In this document: positions 34,803 through 44,080 of the stretch, one piece after another
How the letters are laid out: each line of letters begins with the position of its first letter
Position numbering within the stretch: position 1 is the first letter of the stretch
Assembly: GCF_019802285.1 (NCBI RefSeq)
Contig: NZ_JAIEUJ010000004.1
Location: forward strand, 124,001 to 188,000
Direction: 5' to 3'
Source of the DNA: Novilysobacter antarcticus
GTDB taxonomy: Bacteria > Pseudomonadota > Gammaproteobacteria > Xanthomonadales > Xanthomonadaceae
DNA length: 64,000 bases
The notes under the pieces: model-generated
What the model saw: the letters and a program-made list of their open reading frames with translations, nothing else
Databases searched by the model: none
What the model was told of the DNA's origin: nothing
Made by a program: the position numbers and the translations under genes

Positions 34803-35536
34803 AGACTCTGCTCCAGGCTGCGCTGGGCGGTCATGAACCGCGTCACGAAGGGCTCGGCGGGCGCGTCATGCAGTTCGCGGGCGCTGCCCTGCTGGACGAT
34901 CCTGCCGGCGCGCAGCAACACCAGCGTGTCGGCCAGGTACGCCGCTTCGGCAACGTCATGGGTGACCAGCACCACGGTCTTGCGCAGCTCCACAAACAAC
35001 TCGCGCATCTGCTCTTGCAGCTCGTAGCGGATGATCGGATCCAGCGCGCCCAGCGGCTCGTCCAGCAACAGCACTTGCGGGTCCAGCATCAGCGCCCGGA
35101 TCAGCCCGACCCGCTGACGCTGGCCGCCCGACAACTCGGCGGGATATCGCTGTAGTGCGGCCACCGGCAAGCGGGTCATCGCCGCCAGCACGTCGATGCG
35201 CTGGCCAATGCGCTCGGCCGACCAGCCCACGGTGCGCGGCAGCAGGCCGATATTGGCCGCCGCGCTCAGGTGTGGGAACAAGCCGCCCTCCTGGATCACG
35301 TAGCCGATGCGGCGGCGCTGTTCGAGCAGGCGGCTGGGTTGCAGCGGTTCTCCATCGAAGCGCACCTCACCGGTGTCCGGCCAGTCCAGTCCGACCAGCA
35401 TCCGCAGCACGCTGGACTTGCCCGCGCCACTGGGGCCAATCAAGGCCGTGGTGCGGCCGCTGGCAATGCACAGGTCGACCGCGTCCAGCGCAACGACGCG
35501 ACCGTGGGATTTGCAGACCTGGCGGAGTTCGAACAC
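34799..35536 (-). CDS. Osmoprotectant-type ABC transporter ATP-binding protein
   Basis: About 245 aa from GTG 35536 (VFELRQVCKSHGRVVALD); a TTG at 35581 would add 15 residues but the shorter start matches the usual family N-terminus. Walker A GPSGAGKSS, signature LSGGQRQRVGLIRALM, Walker B VLLLDEPLGALDP, H-loop LVTHDVAEA. The QEGGLFPHLSAAANIGLLP segment is typical of OpuBA/ProV-like ATPases. It lacks a C-terminal CBS pair, unlike many glycine-betaine ATPases. Overlaps the fused permease gene by four bases: a two-gene transporter. Confidence 0.92.
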   Translation of the reverse strand: MFELRQVCKSHGRVVALDAVDLCIASGRTTALIGPSGAGKSSVLRMLVGLDWPDTGEVRFDGEPLQPSRLLEQRRRIGYVIQEGGLFPHLSAAANIGLLPRTVGWSAERIGQRIDVLAAMTRLPVAALQRYPAELSGGQRQRVGLIRALMLDPQVLLLDEPLGALDPIIRYELQEQMRELFVELRKTVVLVTHDVAEAAYLADTLVLLRAGRIVQQGSARELHDAPAEPFVTRFMTAQRSLEQSL

Positions 35537-35629
35537 GCCCCGAGAATAAGCCACGCGCGACGCTGGACTGACCACATTCAAGCGCCGCGCTCTATCCTTG
35601 CAGTCCCGTCATTCAATGTGCCTGTCGCC

Positions 35630-36709
35630 ATGCGGCTGAAAACCCTGTTCCGCCCTTCTCACTGGCTGGCCCTGAGCACGGGCATGCTGCTGACCGCGTG
35701 CGGGGGCAACACCCGACCGGACCCCGCGCCTTCCATCGCGGCGCCGGTCACACCCGTCAGCGTGCCCCCGCCCCGGATCGGCGTGGCCCTGGGGGGCGGC
35801 GCGGCTAAGGGTTTCGCCCACATCGGCGTGATCAAGATGCTCGAGGCCAACGGCATGGAGCCGGTGGTCGTATCGGGCACCAGCGCGGGCAGCGTGGTCG
35901 GCGCGCTGTATGCCAGCGGCATGGATTCCTTCCAGATGCAGCGTCAGGCCTTCGCCCTGGACGAGTCGAAGATCCGCGACGTAAGCCTGTTCTCCGGCGG
36001 GGTGATCAAGGGCCAGAAGCTGCAGGACTACGTCAACGAGCTGGTCGGAGGGCGAACGCTGGACAAGATGGTCAAGCCCTTCGCGGTGGTGTCCACCCAG
36101 TTGGAAACCGGCGAGCGCACCGTGTTCGTGCGCGGCAACACCGGCCAGGCGGTGCGCGCATCCAGCAGCATTCCCGGCGTGTTCGAGCCCACCCTGATCG
36201 GCGGCCGCCACTACGTGGACGGCGGCATCGTCAGCCCGGTGCCGGTGGACGCTGCGCGCGAGCTGGGCGCGGACTTCGTGATCGCCGTGGACATCTCCAC
36301 GATTGCCAGTGGCAAGGCGCCGGGTAGCCTGCTGGGCAACGTCAACCAGTCGATCGCGATCATGGGCCGCAAGCTCGGTGCCCAGGAACTGGCCCGGGCG
36401 GACATCGTCATCCGGCCGCGGGTGGACGACATCGGGCCGGCCAGTTTCGAGCAGCGCAACAACGCGATCCTGGAAGGCGAAAAAGCCGCGATGGCGGCGT
36501 TGCCGCAGATCCGCGCCGCGCTGGCCAAGATGCAAAAACAGCGTGTCGCCGAAGCCACCCTCGCGGCCCGCCAGTCGGCGGCTGCCGCGGCGCGCAAGTC
36601 CGCGCAGGAGGCAGCTGCGGAGGCCGAACGCTGCGCGCAGGAGCAGTCGCGCATCGGCAGCCTGCTGCGGCGCACGCCCGATTGCGCCGCGGGCGCCGAC
36701 TCACGCTGA
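35630..36709 (+). CDS. Patatin-like phospholipase lipoprotein (RssA-like)
   Basis: 359 aa from ATG 35630. A lipoprotein signal ends in GMLLTACGGN, and a Pro-rich linker leads into the patatin domain: IGVALGGGAAKGFAHIGVIK (oxyanion loop), VVSGTSAGSVVGALYASG (catalytic serine in GTSAG), SSSIPGVFEPTLIGG and YVDGGIVSPVPVDAA (catalytic aspartate in DGG). The last ~80 residues are an Ala/Arg/Glu-rich helix. Probably a periplasm-facing lipid acyl hydrolase. Divergent from the ABC transporter; its end overlaps the convergent Lrp gene by nine bases. Confidence 0.9.
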   Translation: MRLKTLFRPSHWLALSTGMLLTACGGNTRPDPAPSIAAPVTPVSVPPPRIGVALGGGAAKGFAHIGVIKMLEANGMEPVVVSGTSAGSVVGALYASGMDSFQMQRQAFALDESKIRDVSLFSGGVIKGQKLQDYVNELVGGRTLDKMVKPFAVVSTQLETGERTVFVRGNTGQAVRASSSIPGVFEPTLIGGRHYVDGGIVSPVPVDAARELGADFVIAVDISTIASGKAPGSLLGNVNQSIAIMGRKLGAQELARADIVIRPRVDDIGPASFEQRNNAILEGEKAAMAALPQIRAALAKMQKQRVAEATLAARQSAAAAARKSAQEAAAEAERCAQEQSRIGSLLRRTPDCAAGADSR

Positions 36710-37186
36710 CGGGCTGGCCGGCAAGGGCATCCCGCGAAACGCCTTGACAGTGCGCAGCACGAAACTCGAGTTGACGTCGTCCACACCCGACTGGTTCAGC
36801 AGGTGGTCCAGCAGGAAGCGCGAGAAGTGGTCGAGGTCGCGCACCGCCACCTGCAGCAGGTAATCCATGTCGCCGGTCAGCGCGTGGCAGGCAACCACCT
36901 CCTCCCACTGGTTGACGAAAACGGTGAACCGCTCGATCGCACCGGTGTCGTGACGGCTGAGCTGGACCCGTACAAATGCCTGCAGGCCCACCCCGATCCG
37001 CTCCGGGTCGACCACGGCGCGGTAGCCTGCAATCACTCCCTCGCGTTCCAGCCGCTGCACCCGTCGCAGGCATGCCGACGGCGACAGGCGCACCCGTTCG
37101 GCCAGCTCGGCATTGGTCTGGCGACCAGCGCGCTGCAACTCGCCCAGTAACTGCAGATCCGTTCGATCCAGGCTCACGTTTGGCAT
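36701..37186 (-). CDS. Lrp/AsnC family transcriptional regulator
   Basis: About 161 aa from ATG 37186 (MPNVSLDRTDLQLLGELQ). The helix-turn-helix is GRQTNAELAERVRLSPSACLRRVQRLE, followed by an RAM domain (VGLQAFVRVQLSRHD to YLLQVAVRDLDHFSRFLLD). Binds an amino acid and regulates metabolism genes. It is divergent from phhA, with 132 bases between the starts, so it probably controls phenylalanine hydroxylation in response to aromatic amino acids. That link is inferred from position. Confidence 0.9.
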   Translation of the reverse strand: MPNVSLDRTDLQLLGELQRAGRQTNAELAERVRLSPSACLRRVQRLEREGVIAGYRAVVDPERIGVGLQAFVRVQLSRHDTGAIERFTVFVNQWEEVVACHALTGDMDYLLQVAVRDLDHFSRFLLDHLLNQSGVDDVNSSFVLRTVKAFRGMPLPASPSA

Positions 37187-37318
37187 GATCTTGCTCGCTT
37201 TGGACGATTGACGCACCTATCGTGCTCTTGGGCGGGGCTGGCATGCAACAACGCAACCCGATTGCGCGTGGAGGCGTCTATTGTGGTGGTTGACCCGGAC
37301 TGTCAACGAGGATCGCCC

Positions 37319-38206
37319 ATGGAAAGCGCCCGCCGCACCGAATCCCAGCTCACCGACAAGGGCTACGTGCCGGTGTACACGACTGCCGTTGTGGAGCAGC
37401 CATGGGACAGTTATACCGCCGCCGACCACGCGGTCTGGGCGCAGTTGTTCGCGCGACAGAAGGCGATCCTGCCCGGCCTGGCCAGCGACGAGTTCATTGC
37501 CGCGCTGTCGGCGATGGAGATGACCGCCGACCGGATCCCCAGGTTTGCCGACCTCAGTCCCATCCTGCGTGCGGCGACGGGCTGGGAGTTGATCGGCGTG
37601 GAAGGCCTGCTGCCGGAGCTTGAGTTCTTCCAGCACCTGGCCAACCGGCGATTCCCGGTGACGTGGTGGATCCGCCGTGAGGACCAGCTGGACTATCTGG
37701 CCGAGCCGGACCTGTTCCATGACCTCTTCGGCCACGTGCCGCTGCTGATGAACCCGGTGTTCGCCGACTACATGGCGGCCTACGGACGCGGCGGGGTGAA
37801 GGCCCACGGCATCGGCAGCGACGCACTGGTCAACCTGACCCGGCTGTACTGGTACACGGTCGAGTTCGGCCTGATCCAGCAAGAGGACGGCCTGCGCATC
37901 TATGGCAGCGGCATCGTGTCCTCCAAGGGCGAGTCGATCCATTGCCTGCAAAGCGATGCACCCAACCGGATCGGCTTCGACCTGGAGCGGATCATGCGCA
38001 CCCGCTACCGCATCGACACCTACCAGAAGACGTACTTCGTCATCGACAACTTCCAGCAGCTGATGGACGCGACGGGACCGGACTTCGCGCCGATCTACGC
38101 GAAACTCGCCGCAATGGACCCGATTCCGGCCGGCGACGTGCTGGACAGCGACCGTGTCTTTCACCGCGGCACCGGCGAGGGCTGGCTCAACGACGGCGAC
38201 GTCTGA
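37319..38206 (+). CDS. phhA: Phenylalanine 4-monooxygenase
   Basis: About 295 aa from ATG 37319, preceded by CGAGGA. Iron ligands are the two histidines of DLFHDLFGHVPLLMNP and the glutamate of YWYTVEFGLIQQ, the family's 2-His-1-Glu triad. VTWWIRREDQLDYLAEP and SSKGESIHCL are further family markers. Hydroxylates phenylalanine to tyrosine with oxygen and tetrahydropterin. A phhB (pterin dehydratase) was not seen in the window; folE at 23.8 kb can supply pterin precursor. Confidence 0.96.
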   Translation: MESARRTESQLTDKGYVPVYTTAVVEQPWDSYTAADHAVWAQLFARQKAILPGLASDEFIAALSAMEMTADRIPRFADLSPILRAATGWELIGVEGLLPELEFFQHLANRRFPVTWWIRREDQLDYLAEPDLFHDLFGHVPLLMNPVFADYMAAYGRGGVKAHGIGSDALVNLTRLYWYTVEFGLIQQEDGLRIYGSGIVSSKGESIHCLQSDAPNRIGFDLERIMRTRYRIDTYQKTYFVIDNFQQLMDATGPDFAPIYAKLAAMDPIPAGDVLDSDRVFHRGTGEGWLNDGDV

Positions 38207-38272
38207 GCAGCCGGGCCGGAACGTGGGCCGCGGCTTACAATGCGGCCATCGCCACTGCCCGGGAACGCCACG

Positions 38273-39337
38273 ATGACGCCCAATCGCTCCAACAGCCCGT
38301 ACTCGCTCACCCGTTTCCTGATCGAGGAGGAGCGCGCCGGCCATATCCGTCCCGACCTGCGCCTGCTGATCGAAGTGGTCACCCGCGCCTGCAAGCGCAT
38401 CTCCATCGAGGTCGGCAAGGGCGCGCTGGGCGGGGTGTTGGGGGATGCCGGCACGCCCGGGCAGGCCAGCATCAACGTCCAGGGCGAAGCGCAGAAGAAG
38501 CTCGACGTGATCGCCAACGACGTGCTGATGGAAGCCAACGCCTGGGGCGGCCACCTGGCTGGATTGGCGTCCGAGGAGATGGACCACAGCGTGCCGATCC
38601 AGGAACTGTGCCCGGACGGCGCGACGGCCGGCAACTATCTGCTGCTGTTCGATCCGCTGGATGGCAGTTCCAACATCGACGTCAACATCTCGGTCGGCAC
38701 GATCTTCTCGGTCCTGCGCTGCCCCGAAGGCGTGGAAAAACCCGCCGATGAGCACTACCTGCAGCCGGGCACGGAACAGCTGGTCGCCGGCTACTGCACC
38801 TACGGACCCAACACGACCCTGGTGCTGACCATCGGCCACGGCACCCACGCCTTTACCCTGGACCGCGAGATCGGCAGCTTCACACTGACCACGCGCGGCA
38901 TGAAGATCCCGGAAGACACGCAGGAATTCGCGGTCAACATGTCCAACCAGCGCCATTGGCAGCCGCCGATGCAGTCCTACGTGGCCGACCTGCTGGCGGG
39001 CAAGACCGGACCGCGCGGGAAGGACTTCAACATGCGCTGGGTGGCCAGCATGGTCGCCGACGTGCATCGCCTGCTGACCCGCGGCGGCATCTTCAGCTAC
39101 CCGCTGGACGCCAAGTGCGAGGCAAAGGGCGGCAAGCTGCGCCTGATGTACGAAGCCAACCCGATGGCGATGCTGGTCGAGCAGGCGGGCGGTGCGGCCA
39201 GCACCGGCCGCCAGCGCATGCTGGAAGTGACGCCCACCGGCTTGCACCAGCGCGTGCCGGTGTTCCTGGGTTCGCGCAATGAGGTGGAGGCCGCAGTGCG
39301 CTACCACCGCGAGTTCGACCAGCAGACCCCGGCCTGA
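38273..39337 (+). CDS. fbp: Fructose-1,6-bisphosphatase class I
   Basis: About 354 aa from ATG 38273 ([19 protein letters not shown]). Metal-binding and catalytic motifs are intact: [61 protein letters not shown] and [20 protein letters not shown] with the substrate-binding lysines and arginine. Gluconeogenic dephosphorylation of fructose-1,6-bisphosphate in the cytosol. A short CCCCGG/CCGGGG hairpin overlaps the stop codon but has no T tract. Confidence 0.96.
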   Translation: MTPNRSNSPYSLTRFLIEEERAGHIRPDLRLLIEVVTRACKRISIEVGKGALGGVLGDAGTPGQASINVQGEAQKKLDVIANDVLMEANAWGGHLAGLASEEMDHSVPIQELCPDGATAGNYLLLFDPLDGSSNIDVNISVGTIFSVLRCPEGVEKPADEHYLQPGTEQLVAGYCTYGPNTTLVLTIGHGTHAFTLDREIGSFTLTTRGMKIPEDTQEFAVNMSNQRHWQPPMQSYVADLLAGKTGPRGKDFNMRWVASMVADVHRLLTRGGIFSYPLDAKCEAKGGKLRLMYEANPMAMLVEQAGGAASTGRQRMLEVTPTGLHQRVPVFLGSRNEVEAAVRYHREFDQQTPA

Positions 39338-39547
39338 CCGGGGCTGCAGTGGCGCCAACGGCTCCCCCGGTGTTCATGATCATGTCCGGGAATCCGCAGG
39401 CGCCGCGTTGTAATCCAGTACCCGGGTCATTGCGGCACCTCGCGCGCGGCTTGAGGAGTGTGAAACCCGTATCAGGAGGGAGACTGCAGTCGGCTTGACA
39501 GGGGGAATCCGGCCGCGTTTTGCCCAAGCGTCATTTGGGGGGAACCC

Positions 39548-40879
39548 ATGGCTGTTGTTCCAGCGCTTTCCACGCAGTGCGTGATCTGGTTTGGAGAACC
39601 ACGGCGCCACGAACGCGCTGCCCTGGGCGCCGCCGGTTGGCAGGTTCGTGCAGCCCATGTCGATGATGGGATCGGACTGCGCGCGGGCGATACGGTGGTC
39701 GGCCTGCTGGATCTGCGCGACGGCAGCCACGGCTGTCTGGACGGGCTGGAGCGTCTCACCGATGACCACGATTACCTGTCGTTGCTGGCGGTCGTGCCGG
39801 GGGGAACCACCCACCCACCGGTCCACCACCCCTTGTTGGAGCAGTGCGCGGCGATCCTTACCGCACCGCTTGATCTTTCTCGCCTGATCCAGGCCCTGGG
39901 TCGGCTGGCCCATGAGCCGCGGCTCCACCCCACCCATGCGTTGGATGCGCTGATCGGCGCAAGTCCGCCGATGCGCGATATCCACGGCACGATCCGCAAG
40001 TTCGCCCCCGTCGATCTGCCGGTACTCATCACCGGCCAGACCGGTACCGGCAAGGATGTGGCAGCGCGCGTGCTGCATGAGCTCTCCGCGCGTCGCCACG
40101 CGCGCTTCGCTGCGGTCAACTGCGGCGCACTGTCTCCCAATCTGGTCCAGTCCGAATTGTTCGGGCACGAACGCGGCGCCTTCACCGGTGCCAACGCGCG
40201 CCGCACCGGGCTGTTCGAAACCGCCAATGGCGGCACCGTTTTCCTGGACGAGATCGGCGACCTGCCGCTGGAAGCGCAGACCAACCTGTTGCGCGTGCTG
40301 CAGGAGCACAGCGTGCAACGCGTGGGCAGCCACGAATCGATCCCGGTCGATGTGCGGGTACTGGCTGCCACTAACCTCGATCTGGAAGCGGCCGTCGCGG
40401 CGGGCAGGTTCCGCGATGACCTGTTCTACCGCCTCAACGTCCTGCGATTGCACATGCCACCGCTGCACGAGAGGGGCCAGGACATCCTCCTGCTTGCGGG
40501 GCATTTCCTGAGTGCTTTCCGGGAATCGAACCCGACCCGCGCGCGTGCGTTCAGCGCGGATGCGCAGAAGGCCATGCTGGGGTTTGATTGGCCCGGGCAC
40601 GTGCGCGAGCTGATCAACCGGGTCCAGCGCGCTGCGGTCATCGCCAGCGGCGAGCTGATCAGCGCCCAGGAGCTGGGCCTGTGCGGCAAGCGGCAGCTGC
40701 ATGTGGGTGACGGCGCGCTCGACGTGGCCCGAGAGTCGGCCGAACGCGAGGCAATCCTGACCTGCCTGCACGAGAGTGGGTTCAACATCAGCGAAACGGC
40801 GCGCCGGCTGAAGGTGTCCCGGGTGACCGTTTACCGCCTGTGCCGGAAACACGGCCTGGACCTCGCCGAGCTGCGTTGA
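39548..40879 (+). CDS. Sigma-54 enhancer-binding regulator, VpsR-like N-terminus
   Basis: 443 aa. Residues ~1-125 are a receiver-like VpsR-type domain (TVVGLLDLRDGSHG). The AAA+ domain has Walker A ITGQTGTGKDVAARVL, the sigma-54-contacting ERGAFTGANARRTGLFE, Walker B GTVFLDEIGDLPL and the arginine-finger region FRDDLFYRLNVL. The C-terminal Fis-type helix-turn-helix is SETARRLKVSRVTVYRLCRK. It faces the amyloid cluster convergently (48 bases between stops) and that cluster begins with a -24/-12 promoter, so it is the obvious candidate activator. VpsR relatives respond to cyclic-di-GMP; whether this one does is not visible. Confidence 0.9.
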   Translation: MAVVPALSTQCVIWFGEPRRHERAALGAAGWQVRAAHVDDGIGLRAGDTVVGLLDLRDGSHGCLDGLERLTDDHDYLSLLAVVPGGTTHPPVHHPLLEQCAAILTAPLDLSRLIQALGRLAHEPRLHPTHALDALIGASPPMRDIHGTIRKFAPVDLPVLITGQTGTGKDVAARVLHELSARRHARFAAVNCGALSPNLVQSELFGHERGAFTGANARRTGLFETANGGTVFLDEIGDLPLEAQTNLLRVLQEHSVQRVGSHESIPVDVRVLAATNLDLEAAVAAGRFRDDLFYRLNVLRLHMPPLHERGQDILLLAGHFLSAFRESNPTRARAFSADAQKAMLGFDWPGHVRELINRVQRAAVIASGELISAQELGLCGKRQLHVGDGALDVARESAEREAILTCLHESGFNISETARRLKVSRVTVYRLCRKHGLDLAELR

Positions 40880-40927
40880 CACGGCGTTCGGCGCGCAACC
40901 CTCAAGCGGTCGCCAGGGCCTCGCGGC

Positions 40928-42313
40928 TCACAGCATGTACGGCACCTTGAACACCAGGCTGAAGTCGGGTGCATCCGGCGTGAGCCCAATGCCCAGCGAG
41001 CTGACCAGGGTGGTGTGCTGACTGAGCGCATAGGTCACGCCCAGGTTGAACATGCCCGCGTTGGCATCGCTGCCGATGATCTTGACCCACTCCTGGCCGT
41101 CGTAGCGGGTCCTCGCACGGGCGCTGAGCTTGTCGCTGTAGGAAATGCTCAGGCTGGTGCGCTCGTTGAACGCGAATGCCACCCCGGCGCCGAAGTAGAA
41201 ACTGCGGCCCAGCTGCACATCTCCGGGATTGACCGTCTCGGGGTTGTTGTCGAGGTCGTCGAAGCTGTTGCTGAACGAGTGGATGTAGCCGAAGTTGCCG
41301 AACAGGATCGCCGGGTCGGCGGTCTTCACCACCGACACGCCCACGTTGGTTTGCCAGACGCCGTTGCCGGTGGGTTCCTTCTCGGGTACGGCGAAGCGGA
41401 TGAATCCGTCGTCATCGCGTTCCAGCACCTCCCAGGAGATACCGTACGGCTCGCGCCCGGTGGGGGCGGTCACACCCAAGGTAAGCACGGTCTCCGGCCA
41501 GCGCGGGCTTTCCATGAACATCCGATAGTTGCCGCTGACCGTGATATCCCCGAACCCGTGCCCGTAGGTGTCCTCCTGGGCCACCGCCCCGGCCGATCCG
41601 CCCGCGCCGCCCTTCTGGTAGACCGTTTTGCGCGCGATATAGGGCACGTCCAGGTTCAGGGTCAGGCGCGGGTTGAGGCCGTAGCGGGCGGCGAAGTTGT
41701 AGGTCAGCGTGTCGGACTCGACGTTCTCGATGGCGATGTTGCCAAGGAAGATCGCGTCCAGTGCCAGGAAGCCGGTCAGAGTGAGTTGCTTGCGGTCGTA
41801 GCGGTTGTAGGTGACGGCGTTTTCCAGGGTGAGCCGGCGATCGAACACCGCCGCGACCTGCTGTTTGACGTCATCGACGCTGCGCTTGGCGGCTTCCTTC
41901 GCCTCGGCCGCTTCGGCGGGGCTGCTGGCGTAGCCCTCCGCCGATGTCGGGGGCGAGGCGGCAGCCGACCGGGTCGCGGTCGGCGCAGGGGGCGGGCTGC
42001 TTGCAACCGCCGCCGACTGGGCCGGAAGGGTCTTGCCGTCGACCCGTGCCTGCAGCGCCTGCACGCGCATGTCCAACTCCCGCAGGCGGCGAACCTCCTG
42101 TGCGTAGCTTCCTTTCAGCGCTTCCAGCTCGGCGAGTAGCGCGCGCACATCGGCCTGGTCCTGCGGGTCGACACTGCGCTCCGGGGACGCTCCAGCGGAT
42201 TGGCTTTGTGGCGCTGGTGGCGCTGGCTGGGCTCGGTGGGCCTCCTGAGCGATCGCGGCGAGTGGTGTGACGCCGGCCAACACCACGGTGATGGCAATCG
42301 GCAGGACGTTCAT
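40928..42313 (-). CDS. FapF-like outer-membrane amyloid exporter
   Basis: About 461 aa from ATG 42313 (MNVLPIAITVVLAGVTPLA), with a signal peptide. Residues ~55-90 form a coiled coil (ADVRALLAELEALKGSYAQE), then an Ala/Pro/Ser-rich linker, then ~300 residues of beta-barrel with alternating strands and short turns (TLTYNFAARYGLNPRLTLNL, TVLTLGVTAPTGREPYG, FGAGVAFAFNERTSLSISYS), ending in a hydrophobic/aromatic C-terminus (FSLVFKVPYML). This coiled coil plus barrel plan is that of FapF, the trimeric pore exporting Pseudomonas amyloid. It is the last gene of the cluster. Longer upstream reading lacks a signal and is not used. Confidence 0.78.
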   Translation of the reverse strand: MNVLPIAITVVLAGVTPLAAIAQEAHRAQPAPPAPQSQSAGASPERSVDPQDQADVRALLAELEALKGSYAQEVRRLRELDMRVQALQARVDGKTLPAQSAAVASSPPPAPTATRSAAASPPTSAEGYASSPAEAAEAKEAAKRSVDDVKQQVAAVFDRRLTLENAVTYNRYDRKQLTLTGFLALDAIFLGNIAIENVESDTLTYNFAARYGLNPRLTLNLDVPYIARKTVYQKGGAGGSAGAVAQEDTYGHGFGDITVSGNYRMFMESPRWPETVLTLGVTAPTGREPYGISWEVLERDDDGFIRFAVPEKEPTGNGVWQTNVGVSVVKTADPAILFGNFGYIHSFSNSFDDLDNNPETVNPGDVQLGRSFYFGAGVAFAFNERTSLSISYSDKLSARARTRYDGQEWVKIIGSDANAGMFNLGVTYALSQHTTLVSSLGIGLTPDAPDFSLVFKVPYML

Positions 42314-42411
42314 GCGCGGCCTTCCGTGAGCGATTGCCCCGCTGTCCGTACCCTCGCACTCCATGGCTCCGCGCTCCACGCGCCCGCCGTCCATGCGTCT
42401 GCCTGCTCCAT

Positions 42412-43257
42412 TTAATAGCCTCCCGGCCCGATCCCGCGCGTCATCTGTATTGCCTGGGCCACGTTCTGCGCCAGCTGCGCATTGGACGCCAATGATTGCC
42501 GCACCAGATCGATCTCCATCCGGTTGCTGACCTGCTGATGGTCGCTGGTCAGCTGGATCGACTGGCCCAGGCTGCCATTGCGGATCCACTGCTGGACCGC
42601 GCCCTGCCCCTGGATCTGCAGCAGCACATTGGCACTGCCGCCGTCGAAACCGGCACTCGCCACGGCGTCGCCGACACGGCTGGTGGCACTGCCGGTCGCC
42701 GATGCCGCGGTGGACGCGGGTGCGGCTCCATCACGCACGCGCAGGCGGGTAACGTTGGCGGCGATGTTGCCGTCGCCGGCCACCTGCACGCTCTGGGTCA
42801 TCCCCGACACGTTGGCCAAGCCGGACGCATCGACGCTGCGGGCAATTCCGTCATTGCCGATCACCGGCGCGTCGGCCGCGGTGATATTGACCGTCGGCGT
42901 GAAGCTGACCACCGGGCGGCCACCCTGGGCGAAGTCCATGCCCAGCAGCAGCGTGCCTTCCAGCGTCTGTCCGGACGCGGTCTGCCAGGTCGAAATCATC
43001 GACACACCGAACCAGGCCACCTGATGGTCGCCCACCGTGTAGCGCCCGCGCATGGTCGCCAGTTCCGGATCCGGGATTTCGGTCATGCCCGCCGGGCGGC
43101 GCTCTGAATGCGGGGAAATGGGGGTTGCCAGAACCGTGCTCGCGTTGGCGGCGTCGGTCGGACCGGCTGTCGGGCCGCCAGCATCCGCGGGCATGGCCAG
43201 CAGCAACAGGCCCAGCCCGAACCCGGCTGTTGTGAGGTTGGAACAGAGTCGGCGCAT
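42412..43257 (-). CDS. FapE-like exported protein of the amyloid cluster
   Basis: 281 aa with a signal peptide (TTAGFGLGLLLLAMPADA). The segment ELATMRGRYTVGDHQVAWFG followed by MISTWQTASGQTLEGTLLLG resembles the conserved core of accessory exported proteins next to FapD in Fap operons. The middle has NVSGMTQSVQVAGDGNIAANV, related to the G-N-x-A amyloid motifs, and the end is Gln/Asn-rich (SNAQLAQNVAQAIQMTR). Possibly a chaperone or minor fibril component. Twelve bases from the C39 gene. Confidence 0.65.
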   Translation of the reverse strand: MRRLCSNLTTAGFGLGLLLLAMPADAGGPTAGPTDAANASTVLATPISPHSERRPAGMTEIPDPELATMRGRYTVGDHQVAWFGVSMISTWQTASGQTLEGTLLLGMDFAQGGRPVVSFTPTVNITAADAPVIGNDGIARSVDASGLANVSGMTQSVQVAGDGNIAANVTRLRVRDGAAPASTAASATGSATSRVGDAVASAGFDGGSANVLLQIQGQGAVQQWIRNGSLGQSIQLTSDHQQVSNRMEIDLVRQSLASNAQLAQNVAQAIQMTRGIGPGGY

Positions 43258-43269
43258 GATCGCGCTCCT

Positions 43270-43977
43270 TCAAAAAAGATCGGCGTGGGTGAAACCGAAA
43301 TCCAGCAGGTCGGCTTCACTGATCGGTCGCTGCATGGCCAGCAAGGCGCGCGCGCTGGGGCGCTCGGACGGCTGCAGCAACGCCGTGTTGCGGTCAAAGT
43401 CACTTCCTATAACGACGAACACCGCACGCGACGGCCAGGACTCGAGGAACTCCTCGATCGGCACGCTGCGGTTGCCAAGGATCGGATCGGCGATTTCGGC
43501 GTACTCCCCGGCCACCTGCTTGAGCACGACGAAGTGACGAAATCCGCGCACATCCATCAACACCAGGCCCGGGACCCGCAACGAACGCAGCCGTTCTTCA
43601 CTGATCCGGTAGCCTCGCCCTCGCATGCCAATCGACTCGACGAAGCGCTTGATGTCCAGCAACGAGAATCCGCGTTGCTCGACCAGCTCCGGGTCGGCGA
43701 TTCCCAGCATGCCTTCGATCACCGTGGTCTCGTCGGCATCCAGGTGGTAGGCATAGCGCAGGATGGTGGCGAGCGCCGAGGCGCCGCAGCTGTAGTCGGT
43801 TTGTTGACGCACGATGTTGCGGAAGCGCCCTTCGCGCATGCTTTCCACGTTTCTCGTGTACAGGCCTCCGTTGGGCAGCACCCCGCTGAATGCGATCTCG
43901 CCGGCCAGTGCGGGCGCCGCGAACGCGGACCAGGTCAGCGCGCAGCCCATCGTCAGCATCGGCAGCAATCGGGTCAT
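43270..43977 (-). CDS. C39-family cysteine peptidase (FapD-like)
   Basis: 235 aa with a signal peptide ending near APALAGE. The peptidase C39 triad is visible: cysteine in QQTDYSCGASALATILRY, histidine in MDVRGFRHFVVLKQV and aspartate in YAEIADPILGNRSVP. This is a stand-alone periplasmic C39 protein, not the ABC-transporter type. FapD of Pseudomonas has the same domain and is required for amyloid biogenesis, possibly processing the subunits or the pore. It lies just after the major amyloid gene, separated from it by two hairpins. Confidence 0.85.
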   Translation of the reverse strand: MTRLLPMLTMGCALTWSAFAAPALAGEIAFSGVLPNGGLYTRNVESMREGRFRNIVRQQTDYSCGASALATILRYAYHLDADETTVIEGMLGIADPELVEQRGFSLLDIKRFVESIGMRGRGYRISEERLRSLRVPGLVLMDVRGFRHFVVLKQVAGEYAEIADPILGNRSVPIEEFLESWPSRAVFVVIGSDFDRNTALLQPSERPSARALLAMQRPISEADLLDFGFTHADLF

Positions 43978-43998
43978 GTCACTCCACCGTTGAAAGGG

Positions 43999-44066
43999 AA
44001 AGCCCCGCTCCCGGGGGAAAGGAGAGCGGGGCTTTCGGGACCCGGTCGCAGGGGAGGGCGACCGGG
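43999..44066 (-). terminator. Two tandem hairpins after the amyloid subunit gene
   Basis: First met on the minus strand: GCGACCGGG/CCCGGTCGC (plus 44041-44049 with 44058-44066). Then a perfect 12-bp stem AAAGCCCCGCTC/GAGCGGGGCTTT (plus 43999-44010 with 44024-44035) followed by CCCTTTC. The T tract is weak, so this is more likely a partial terminator or RNA-stability element that lowers expression of the downstream genes relative to the abundant subunit. Confidence 0.7.
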
Positions 44067-44080
44067 GTTACGCTCCTGGG

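Noticed and set aside
39327-39345. CCCCGG/CCGGGG hairpin as a terminator of fbp
   Set aside because: Six-bp stem overlapping the stop codon with no T tract; too weak to call.
37217-39358. 713-codon open frame antisense to phhA and fbp
   Set aside because: Both sense genes are certain; the antisense product is low-complexity and without motifs.
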